Assembly: GCA_034678405.1 (NCBI GenBank)
Contig: JAXDBW010000042.1
Coordinates: forward strand, 1-64,000
From: JAXDBW01 sp034678405
GTDB taxonomy: Bacteria > Patescibacteriota > Patescibacteriia > UBA10025 > JAHIVO01
Reading direction: 5' to 3'
DNA: 64,000 nt
Positions 56,563 through 64,000 of the stretch are shown here, in pieces (the first letter of the stretch is position 1; each line of letters opens with the position of its first letter). The notes under the pieces are model-generated. The model saw nothing but the letters and a program-made list of their open reading frames with translations, was not told the origin of the DNA and did no database searches. The position numbers were made by a program, and so were the translations under genes.

Positions 56563-56601
56563 GGAAACGAGATAGAGACAAAAAGAGGTCTGATAGACAC
56601 T

Positions 56602-56630
56602 AGTATATCCTGTTTATCGCCGTTTTTCAA
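56602..56630 (-). promoter_or_regulatory. Promoter of the flippase-like gene
   Basis: Minus strand: -35 TTGAAA, 17-bp spacer, -10 TATACT; the -35 touches the end of the C39-like gene. Confidence 0.7.
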
Positions 56631-56631
56631 T

Positions 56632-57429
56632 CTAGTCGTTCGGATAGACGACAATCACCACTTTCGCGCCCATATCGACATCGCCGCCGTTCCAATCGTG
56701 CATTGCCTCCATCACCACATCGATGTCATAGACGTAATTCTCCCCTTTCCGCGTGCCGACGTCATTGGTGATAAAGGTATCAGTAGTATAGCCCCGCACC
56801 ACGAACATATGATACAGCGGACCACCACTACGGAAATTTGGATTTCCGAGCTGCTTACCGGCAGCCGGGATGATGACTGGGCGTCCTGCCGCGATGTGCC
56901 GCTTGATATCATCCACCGACGGATCCTGGATCACGTCGACACGATCATAGCCCCAGTAGTCACGGATAAACTGCGCGGTCTCAGCCGCGGTTGTGTCTTT
57001 ATAGAACCCCAAATGCTCCTCCTCCCAGGCAACGAGATCAAGAATCTCTTTATCAGCGATTTCTGGTGTGAATGTCTGCGATTGATAATAATAGTGGACC
57101 GTTATAGCCGAAGCCTCTTCACAGGCCTCCTGATACGGATAGTCCCAGTTCGCATGCGGTGCCTGGGTGGTAAACGGCACATTGAGATTGAGCTCGTCAG
57201 GGATGGCGACCGGCTCCGGCTCAGCTACCGGGTCAGTATTTACGTTTTCATCTACAGTATCCGGCTCGGTGTCGACATTGCGGAAGGCATCATAATTCAC
57301 CGCCGGTGGGGCGGGGTCTTCCATCCATTGCTCCCAAACGTCAGTAATCCGGTGACGGCCGAGGAATACCAGGCCCGCCAGGATGAAGATAATGAGTATG
57401 AAATTTAGCCAAAATATGTGTTTACGCAT
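56632..57429 (-). CDS. Membrane-anchored C39-like cysteine peptidase
   Basis: 265 residues. N-terminal helix (about 6-22), an acidic Asp/Asn/Glu/Pro linker (35-80), then Peptidase_C39_2 fold: VPFTTQAPHANWDYPYQEACEEAS with Cys103, the His in GGPLYHMFVVRGY and the Asp in ITNDVGTRKGENY. Probably cleaves peptides outside the cell. TAGGAGG lies 14 bp before the ATG. A second C39-like gene is at the window end. Confidence 0.88.
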   Translation of the reverse strand: MRKHIFWLNFILIIFILAGLVFLGRHRITDVWEQWMEDPAPPAVNYDAFRNVDTEPDTVDENVNTDPVAEPEPVAIPDELNLNVPFTTQAPHANWDYPYQEACEEASAITVHYYYQSQTFTPEIADKEILDLVAWEEEHLGFYKDTTAAETAQFIRDYWGYDRVDVIQDPSVDDIKRHIAAGRPVIIPAAGKQLGNPNFRSGGPLYHMFVVRGYTTDTFITNDVGTRKGENYVYDIDVVMEAMHDWNGGDVDMGAKVVIVVYPND

Positions 57430-57502
57430 GCGCCAACGATTAGCCTCCTATTAACTCGGGACTATAGAGGAGTGGGCACAGAAAGTCAAGCGGACAACAC
57501 GA

Positions 57503-60500
57503 TTATTGTCCCTGCCTGACGATTTCCTTTAATCCCGTAATTCTATACTTGCCGCGTTTTTTTTCACCCCCCGCCGCATCGACATATGCGTACGGAGCAC
57601 GGCCGCCTTTGGACTCGAGCATCTCTGACGTGTCAATCAGGGTATAGCCCTCGGGTATCGCGTCCGCTTCTTTGATAAAGATGCGCATTCCCATCTGCTC
57701 TGCCTTTTTAACTGCGTGCGTTAACATCACTAAATCAACGGCGCCACTGGCCGTGCTAGCATATTTCGTTTCGAGAAACAAAGCCGGCTCTCCGCCGGGT
57801 AACGACAACATACGGGTAATGCGACGTCCTATTGCATTGCCTTTCTCATTTCTGACGATGGTCGCCTTGGTATTCGGTTCACTGATATATGCCATCAGTG
57901 CTTCATTATATCCCCCACTATTGTAGTCCTGACAGGATTTTACCGGATCTGAACCTATTTTAAAACAAGTTTCCAAATCAGAACTGTCCTCCGCAACCAG
58001 ATTCTGTGCCGCCTGATCACCCGTGCCCAGTTCCTGGAGTGTTTTTTCAATTGTAATAAAGACGCTTTCCGCGGCCGGAAACCTTTCTTTCAGGCTGCGT
58101 ATAAATTTACTTAACTTTTGGCTGCGCTTGCCTTCCTTGCCCTCCAGTAAATATCCCTGTGCGATTTCTTCGGCTTTTAAAAGAGATAAGCGCACCATGT
58201 CACGTTCAGCCGAAAGTTGATCTTGGAATCTTTTCAATTCATCAATTTTGATATTAATTTCTTCACGTTCAGCGCCCTCAGCTCTACTTTTCTGCTTTCC
58301 TAAAGCACTTAACTCCTGGCCTATTTTCTTTATTTCTTCTTTGATTTCTGCGGTTATGGTTTCGGGATCTCCGGCGGCTAAGGCTTCGCTTCCAAGTTCT
58401 TGGATATTAGCCTGCAAAATTGATTTAATGGCAATCGCAACGTCGGTACTGGATGTTTCGAGTGAGGCCGCCAAATCAGTTTTTTGATCCTGTGACCACG
58501 TATCAAATTGACTGTCTGTTAATGCCTCGGGCACATGTCCTTCCATCTTAATATCTTCCAGAAGTCTATTCTTTTCAAACCGCCACTCGTGGTATGTACC
58601 CAAACCGGCTTGTTGGAAGGCTTCTTTCATCAGGGACATAATTTCAGGATTATCGCGGTGTTTGGTTATATACAGCAGGATAGGCGAACCTCCTCCAAAT
58701 GATTCAATGGCCTTTTGCTGTTCTGATGGGCTTAGATCTGGTGCAGTAAGCTGATTACTGATTTCTACACCCAGTTGTTCGCGAAGCTGCGCCCAAGTTT
58801 CCGGCAATGTGGACTCGGTCGATTCCTGTTTCATTCTCTTCAATAGTGCAAAGCTATACGCGTCTTCCAAAAGCCTCTCTTCATCGCTTTCAGATGGATT
58901 CTCAGCTGCAAAAATCTTTTCATAATCATCCTGTAATCCCTCACTGTGCAACGTCCCGATTGATTTGTAGAGGCGATATCCTTTGGCCAAAAGGGTTGTT
59001 TTTTGTTCAGGTGTTTTGGCGCGCTCTAAACGTTTGAAAATATTACTAATGGTCTTCGGCGCGAATTGAATACGTTCAGTGTCATTCGCCGCATCCTCCA
59101 TAATTTTTTCCTGGGATATTTCCGGTACAAACCGTCTGATCTGATCGGCCATTTCATAGCCAACGAACGGATTAATTTTAATCCACGATCGGATTAATCC
59201 AGGCCTGTCCTTTTCATCAATATATCCTATGATTCTGTCGGCGGAGACTAATGCTTCCGAGGGGTGCTTATCAACCAGCTGCTTCAATTTCATTTTTGCC
59301 CAATCCGGGGAAACAGCTTTTGACCATTTATGGAAATAATCAAGCGCGGCCTCTTCATCCATCCCTATCACACGTTCTAAAAATAATCTGGCCTCATCCT
59401 CATTAAATAAATATGAAAAATTAGGGAAATAATCCAAAACCTGATGAGGAACTAGATATGATAGTTTTTCCACAAACTTAACGAGATCCTCCTCAGTGCC
59501 AAGAACCTGACGGATTTTATCCAACTCCATCAAGGCATGTTGCGGATTCATTTCCGCCTTCCGCAACAGAAAATCCATCAGTTCATCCTCTGAAACCAGC
59601 TCCCGTAAAAAATTACCATCCTCAGTCTGAGATCTGTACGTTTCTAAAAAACGAAAATCTCTTGCTTCGGCGAGAAGTCCTCGTCCGAATTCCCTTTTTT
59701 CTTCGCCGGACATGTGCGACATTTGGTCAAAATGACGTCGGCCATATACAATACTTTCTGGATATTCTGTCATCAACCGCTTAATGAGCTGTGGGCGCTC
59801 TTCCTCCGGTATGACATCGAGGACGATATGGCTATTGCGCAGGGCCTCATACGGGGACTCCCGGATGATGATTCGACTGACCCGTTCTCGCTGCTCCGGT
59901 GTAATTAATTTATGCCGCAAAACCTCTTCGCTGAACATGGGGCTGAAATTTTTTTCTAGCGTGGTGACACACCTCTCCAATATGTCTTCCATGCCGTGTT
60001 CACCAAAATACTCCGCAACGAGTTCCGGCTGATCTAATAAATCATCAGGGGCGTATTGCGCCATGCGTTTCACGGTTTCCGCCTTCCATCCTTCACCTAA
60101 AACTGATGCATACTGATTTAAAGTTTTTTCTGGGTCACTAAAATGATAATGTATGTTTTCCTCCTGGGTAAGCTTGCTTAAGGCTTGTCTTAGTCTTTCT
60201 TTGTCAGCTTCAGTAGTAAACAAGGCGCAGTAATGAGCCACTACTTCACTGGGGACTAAGGCCCTGTCTATCCGTTGTAAAAACGCATCCATCGCCTGCT
60301 CACGAGTAAACACTCCTTCACTTACCAATTGATTTATATTTTCAAAAAGCTCGTGATCTGAAACCATTTCTGCACAATGTTTTAGGGTTTCCGGCGTCAA
60401 TCGTGCCCTGACGGAATCTTTTTTAAATAGATTATCTATAGAATACGGACTTTGTGCCGCCGCGTTTACAACCAGCTCATTCAATTCGTGATCATCAAAT

Positions 60501-61210
60501 AAACTGTCATATTTATCAAGATAAAACAAAAACAGCCGTGGATCCCTTTCGGCAGCTTTCTGAGCAATATTTCTTATCTCATCATCATGAAAGATACCCC
60601 TCAATTCCTTGGAATTCATTAAAAAAGCGTCAGGGCGTTCCTGGAGAGTGTTTCGAATCAACGAATAAAATGATTCAACATCACCACTTGCCTGATCGCG
60701 GGCTGCATCCGTGAAAAAACGTTCAGACAAGCCGCCACTACCCTGCATTCGACTCAATATTCTCTCCATGAGGCCCGTCGGTATCCCGTACTCAAACGGA
60801 AGTGGATGGCTATCTCCTTTTGAACCATGACCACGATATTTATACGCATTATGTTCATTTTTTCTCAATTTTCTCAAAGCCCCCAAAAAAGTCTGATACT
60901 GCTCCTGTAAATCGGAATCTGACTTCATTCGGTCTTTTAATTCATCTGCCGACAGATGATATATTTGCTCCGGCGGTTCCGGGATCGGCGTCTTATCAAC
61001 GTCTTCATCATAGTCCATCATACGCGAAGCTTCAGCAAATCGAAACTGCTGCTCCAGCTCTTGGGGACCTTTTTGGGTGCCAATTGTCTGGACATCTTCC
61101 GATGAGGGAACTGTTTTTTCTGGACTATTCGGACAATCCGAAGCATGCTCCCCGATTTCCACCGGATAGCCGCAATGCGGGCATTGTGCTGTTGGTTGTT
61201 TTTCAGACAC
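57503..61210 (-). CDS. Very large protein with N-terminal zinc knuckle, unknown function
   Basis: 1235 residues. Residues 10-26 form C-x2-C-x8-H-x3-C (CPHCGYPVEIGEHASDCPN), shared at the same positions by the protein at 61655. The next 900 residues look all-alpha, with repeated acidic/hydrophobic helices that recall armadillo/HEAT-type repeats, then a coiled-coil stretch (about 960-1030) and a C-terminal alpha/beta domain of about 130 residues (LPGGEPALFLETKYASTASGA...). No signal peptide or membrane helix. AT-rich relative to its neighbours. Overlaps the upstream gene by 8 bp. No catalytic motif is recognised. Confidence 0.72.
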   Translation of the reverse strand: MSEKQPTAQCPHCGYPVEIGEHASDCPNSPEKTVPSSEDVQTIGTQKGPQELEQQFRFAEASRMMDYDEDVDKTPIPEPPEQIYHLSADELKDRMKSDSDLQEQYQTFLGALRKLRKNEHNAYKYRGHGSKGDSHPLPFEYGIPTGLMERILSRMQGSGGLSERFFTDAARDQASGDVESFYSLIRNTLQERPDAFLMNSKELRGIFHDDEIRNIAQKAAERDPRLFLFYLDKYDSLFDDHELNELVVNAAAQSPYSIDNLFKKDSVRARLTPETLKHCAEMVSDHELFENINQLVSEGVFTREQAMDAFLQRIDRALVPSEVVAHYCALFTTEADKERLRQALSKLTQEENIHYHFSDPEKTLNQYASVLGEGWKAETVKRMAQYAPDDLLDQPELVAEYFGEHGMEDILERCVTTLEKNFSPMFSEEVLRHKLITPEQRERVSRIIIRESPYEALRNSHIVLDVIPEEERPQLIKRLMTEYPESIVYGRRHFDQMSHMSGEEKREFGRGLLAEARDFRFLETYRSQTEDGNFLRELVSEDELMDFLLRKAEMNPQHALMELDKIRQVLGTEEDLVKFVEKLSYLVPHQVLDYFPNFSYLFNEDEARLFLERVIGMDEEAALDYFHKWSKAVSPDWAKMKLKQLVDKHPSEALVSADRIIGYIDEKDRPGLIRSWIKINPFVGYEMADQIRRFVPEISQEKIMEDAANDTERIQFAPKTISNIFKRLERAKTPEQKTTLLAKGYRLYKSIGTLHSEGLQDDYEKIFAAENPSESDEERLLEDAYSFALLKRMKQESTESTLPETWAQLREQLGVEISNQLTAPDLSPSEQQKAIESFGGGSPILLYITKHRDNPEIMSLMKEAFQQAGLGTYHEWRFEKNRLLEDIKMEGHVPEALTDSQFDTWSQDQKTDLAASLETSSTDVAIAIKSILQANIQELGSEALAAGDPETITAEIKEEIKKIGQELSALGKQKSRAEGAEREEINIKIDELKRFQDQLSAERDMVRLSLLKAEEIAQGYLLEGKEGKRSQKLSKFIRSLKERFPAAESVFITIEKTLQELGTGDQAAQNLVAEDSSDLETCFKIGSDPVKSCQDYNSGGYNEALMAYISEPNTKATIVRNEKGNAIGRRITRMLSLPGGEPALFLETKYASTASGAVDLVMLTHAVKKAEQMGMRIFIKEADAIPEGYTLIDTSEMLESKGGRAPYAYVDAAGGEKKRGKYRITGLKEIVRQGQ

Positions 61211-61658
61211 AGAGCATATCTGCTAACTCTTTTTTACGTTCGAATGTCAGCCGAGGTAGCACTTTCCGTACCTCAGCCGTCGCCTCACGCAGTGTCTCGA
61301 GCTGCTCCATGCCCCGCAGAGCGATGGCCAGGCGCTGATCAATGCGCGCTTCCTCGGTGAGGCCGCCCTCAAGCACGACTGCATCATAGCCGTAATGTAA
61401 TTGCAGTGTACGCACCACCACATCTACGAACCGGGGATGGTCTGACTGGATCGTCTGCTGCTCGATCGTTATCGCTTTTGAATCACCCTCCCCGGGCAGC
61501 ATCGCGACGATGCCGTGCTTCCACCAATCATGTAGCTGCCGTTGCATCCGATACCGCTCGCCGACTGTACCGCCAGAAACAGAAAATATGCCACTTTCTA
61601 GTATGATATGCATTGTCCCTGATGGTCTGGTGATGGTAATTATCCGTTTCATATTCAT
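61203..61658 (-). CDS. Small protein between two zinc-knuckle proteins
   Basis: 151 residues: a beta-type start (MNMKRIITITRPSGTMHIIL), a middle beta part, and a helical C-terminus (EQLETLREATAEVRKVLPRLTFERKKEL). Not recognised. It overlaps both neighbours (4 bp and 8 bp), so the three genes are translated together and probably act together. Confidence 0.68.
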   Translation of the reverse strand: MNMKRIITITRPSGTMHIILESGIFSVSGGTVGERYRMQRQLHDWWKHGIVAMLPGEGDSKAITIEQQTIQSDHPRFVDVVVRTLQLHYGYDAVVLEGGLTEEARIDQRLAIALRGMEQLETLREATAEVRKVLPRLTFERKKELADMLCV

Positions 61659-63283
61659 GATGCTCCGGTAACACTAAAAAGATACTCCTTAATCATATTT
61701 GGGCTGTATTCCTTTTCTGAGTACTGTTTTTGCCATCGGGCGATTTCCTGGTCGAGAATATCTTCTCCCCACCGCTCAGGATCCTCCAGTTGTCGGCTGA
61801 CCTGATTTGCGAGAACGGCGAGAGATTCTTTTTCGCGATCGGATAAGGATTCAGAAAAATCAGTCAGGGATTGTTCTATCCGCTGCCGGGAGGCTTGGAC
61901 GATCTCTTCGGCAATGGGCGGAAAGATGAGATTGAAATCAACGTGACTGGCGCGAGTCGCACCCTGCATAAAATGAAGAAACTCTTCTGATATACCCTGC
62001 CCACCATTCGCGAGCCATTCCTCGTAAGCTCGCTCGATTTCCGTCTGTTTCAGCTCCTCTATAGCTGTGCGCACTTGGGGGGGTATCAGCGCCCAGGCAC
62101 GGTCTCGTTCATCATCGATGACCTGTCGCATATATTCCGAACGTGATTGGGACGCAGCACCGACGTCATAATTTGGATCCTTGCGTTTCACCCAATTATC
62201 TACCAATGCGAAATCCTCGGGGTATTCACTCTGAAACCAGCTCGGGTTGGATAAATAGGCTCCACCAATTTCTGCCCAATACTCAGTGACTTGATTATAG
62301 AGCTGGGCTGAGGAATCGGAGTCGTTGATTGCCTGCACATACTCAGTGATATATCGGTTCTCCCCTTGGAGAAATCGTTTCGTGACCATGGTCAACAGCT
62401 CAGCACGTTCGGGTATAGTCATCTGGTTATCCCGTAACCAGTCATTGGCATGCATAAACTCATGGTTGGCCGTACTCAAAAGTTCATCAATCTGTTCGTG
62501 AAGATACAGATCTATGCTGGTTGGTCCTGTGTCTTTGCCCCGAGCTTGGCCGGCCTTTACCCAGCCCTCTCCGAGATTGTACTGACCGGCCATCGATCGC
62601 TCCTCGGCACTAGCATCTGCCCGATAAATAATTGAGTCAATGTCGCCGCGGATCCAGTGCTCGGGATATGTTTCTTCAAATATCTTCCTAATTGCCTCGG
62701 ACTCAAATGACGTCCCCTCAAAACCGGTAATCACCTCGGGTGATGTCGGTATCTGCCCCAATGCCCGACGCTTGAAATTATCTTGGGCCACATTCATAAA
62801 TAACTGATATTCACTATCACCATATATGTCCCGCAGATAATCCAGATCGCCCTGAGCTTCGTGCAGCTCCTGTGCTATGTGCTCAAAACTCTCCGTGAAA
62901 TTCTCCGACTGCTGCCACTGGGTATCGAGTTGTTGCCAAAACGGCACGGTTTCGGCCGTGTTAGTCGACTGTTGCTGTGATTCCCGCGATACCCGCTCGA
63001 TGGCCATCCCTTCCTTCAGTGGAGAGAGTAGCGCCAGGGAAATAAAACCAATCTCAGCCAGATGATTGAGGCTGCGCTTCATACGTTCGATACGGCTGGA
63101 AGAGACCCGTTCTGATCGTTCTGCTTCCAGGGTCTGTAATTGCTCCGTGATATCAATTAGCTCAGGATCCGGTAGTGCCTCCTGATCACCCACCTCTCGA
63201 TTCGGGCAGCCCACAGCATGCTCGCCCGTTTCTACGGGATAGCCACAGTACTGACATTGTGATTGTGGTTGTGCTTCAGGCAT
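61655..63283 (-). CDS. HExxH metallopeptidase-like protein with N-terminal zinc knuckle
   Basis: 542 residues. Starts with the same zinc knuckle as the 1235-residue protein (C10, C13, H22, C26: CQYCGYPVETGEHAVGCPN). A hydrophobic stretch (about 68-84) may be a membrane or buried helix. STANHEFMHANDWL gives HEFMH at 274-278, a zinc-peptidase motif, with a possible third ligand in YWAEIGGAYL about 55 residues later. A long helical C-terminus follows. Presumably cytoplasmic or exported by an unknown route. First gene of the coupled trio. Confidence 0.7.
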   Translation of the reverse strand: MPEAQPQSQCQYCGYPVETGEHAVGCPNREVGDQEALPDPELIDITEQLQTLEAERSERVSSSRIERMKRSLNHLAEIGFISLALLSPLKEGMAIERVSRESQQQSTNTAETVPFWQQLDTQWQQSENFTESFEHIAQELHEAQGDLDYLRDIYGDSEYQLFMNVAQDNFKRRALGQIPTSPEVITGFEGTSFESEAIRKIFEETYPEHWIRGDIDSIIYRADASAEERSMAGQYNLGEGWVKAGQARGKDTGPTSIDLYLHEQIDELLSTANHEFMHANDWLRDNQMTIPERAELLTMVTKRFLQGENRYITEYVQAINDSDSSAQLYNQVTEYWAEIGGAYLSNPSWFQSEYPEDFALVDNWVKRKDPNYDVGAASQSRSEYMRQVIDDERDRAWALIPPQVRTAIEELKQTEIERAYEEWLANGGQGISEEFLHFMQGATRASHVDFNLIFPPIAEEIVQASRQRIEQSLTDFSESLSDREKESLAVLANQVSRQLEDPERWGEDILDQEIARWQKQYSEKEYSPNMIKEYLFSVTGAS

Positions 63284-63312
63284 AGTCCAATACCTTACTA
63301 CACGACTAAAAT

Positions 63313-64000
63313 TTATTCAACGACCACACCGCTATTCCCCAGTAGCCCCCACATCCACGTGAAGTGGTCGACGGAGAGATACCGTTCACCAGAGAGTGGA
63401 TCAAGCACGATGATGCGCGTCGGTCCGGACGCTGCGCCGACATACCCAATCACCACGAACGTGTGTTCGCCCATGATAGCGTCAATATGTTTACCATCAG
63501 GTGTTTGCCAGTCGATATCCGTACCACTACCGGCTGTACCCCAGATGATCACCGGATGACCCTGCTGGATTTCACCGATGATATGCCCCAGCTGCCCTCC
63601 AGTAAAGGCTCGCGTGGTGCGATAGGCAGCGCCCGCCTGGGCAATCGGATCCCAGTACACTCCATACCCCGTCGAGGGCTGGCGGCCGTCGATATCACCA
63701 ACAAATGCTACGTTTGGATCACCCCAGACGCCATCTGATTTGGGCGTGGGATCAAAACCAATCGCGTCTATGAGTGGTTGCTCATCAACATTTACCCCAA
63801 AATACGATAATGCCATTTTCAGGGTGGCTACTTCACAGCTCAGCGGATGATCCTGTCGATCGTAGGCGATGTTCAGTTTCGTGACGGATAGCTCAGTCGC
63901 AAATGTGATCTGCTGATCAGTATCCGATGGAAACCCGTCGACACTCTTAATTCCCTTGGCGAGAGTGACCGTATAGGTGCTATTAAATTCAAGAGTGGCT
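63313..64000 (-). CDS. C39-like cysteine peptidase with Ig-like N-terminal domain, 5' end cut by window
   Basis: The frame is open to the window end; 229 codons are visible. The last part is a C39-like peptidase: HPLSCEVATLKMAL (catalytic Cys), GEHTFVVIGYV (His) and VLDPLSGERY (Asp). Before it, LEFNSTYTVTLAKGIKSVDGFP and ITFATELS look like the end of a Big_5/SbsA Ig-like domain. The N-terminus is missing. Probably an extracellular peptidase, related in its catalytic part to the gene at 56632. Confidence 0.78.
   Translation of the reverse strand, partial: ATLEFNSTYTVTLAKGIKSVDGFPSDTDQQITFATELSVTKLNIAYDRQDHPLSCEVATLKMALSYFGVNVDEQPLIDAIGFDPTPKSDGVWGDPNVAFVGDIDGRQPSTGYGVYWDPIAQAGAAYRTTRAFTGGQLGHIIGEIQQGHPVIIWGTAGSGTDIDWQTPDGKHIDAIMGEHTFVVIGYVGAASGPTRIIVLDPLSGERYLSVDHFTWMWGLLGNSGVVVE

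Overview
The window looks like a chromosome segment of a Patescibacteria (Candidate Phyla Radiation) bacterium of the Parcubacteria type. This is inferred from gene content, not from a marker-gene tree. The signs are compact core enzymes (an IMP dehydrogenase without CBS domains, a short HrcA, a DnaX without its zinc module), many single-anchor exported proteins with Asn/Thr-rich linkers and PsbP-like domains, a membrane ATPase of the VirB4/TraG type, a membrane-tethered ClpC-like AAA protein, a CofE-like ligase, and several small zinc-ribbon proteins. TGA is used as a normal stop. Most genes are around half G+C; a few islands (about 38.9-42.4 kb and 57.5-61.2 kb) are clearly more AT-rich.

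Layout. 0-3.3 kb: rarA (cut by the window edge), a CYTH protein, a membrane protein and a CofE-like ligase. 3.5-4.0 kb: an intact tRNA-Pro flanked by broken tRNA-Pro copies and a GIY-YIG gene. 4.7-12.3 kb: purine interconversion (purB, guaB-add-guaA, purA), with small insulated genes between. 12.4-13.8 kb: truB and a metallophosphoesterase. 14.1-14.5 kb: an intact tRNA-Gln with two broken copies. 14.5-20.6 kb: dnaX, a conserved OB-like protein, a membrane methyltransferase and a T4SS-type ATPase. 20.9-26.5 kb: a lipoprotein, the tethered AAA protein, two EamA transporters, a lysine-less biotinyl-like protein and cysS with an inserted zinc ribbon. 26.5-31 kb: membrane proteins and dnaJ. 31-35.6 kb: a plus-strand array of small units, each with its own promoter and terminator, including two candidate non-coding RNAs. 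35.7-42.4 kb: small membrane proteins, metallopeptidase-like proteins and a PD-(D/E)XK protein. 42.5-47.3 kb: the CIRCE-controlled chaperone operon hrcA-grpE-hsp20-(zinc ribbon)-dnaK. 47.3-53.2 kb: a seven-gene operon of exported proteins around an orphan receiver domain. 53.2-57.4 kb: an ABC exporter with an AbrB-type protein, a lysyl-PG-synthase-like flippase and a C39-like peptidase. 57.5-64 kb: three coupled genes including two large proteins that share an N-terminal zinc knuckle, then a second C39-like peptidase cut by the window end.

How the parts fit. The purine genes interconvert IMP, AMP and GMP and need a purine supplied from outside. The chaperone operon is repressed by HrcA through a CIRCE that covers the -35 region, and its spacers carry inverted-repeat elements. 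Exported proteins and peptidases dominate the second half and suggest an elaborate cell surface.

Most unusual features: (1) a 30-bp double-hairpin element inserted in loops of broken tRNA-Pro and tRNA-Gln copies; (2) a GIY-YIG gene bracketed by direct repeats of the tRNA-Pro 3' end; (3) an AT-rich zinc ribbon inserted in CysRS just before its KMSKS loop; (4) a C-x2-C-x8-H-x3-C tag shared by two otherwise different large proteins; (5) two tandem promoter-terminator units with no reading frame. All calls come from reading the sequence; no database search was made.
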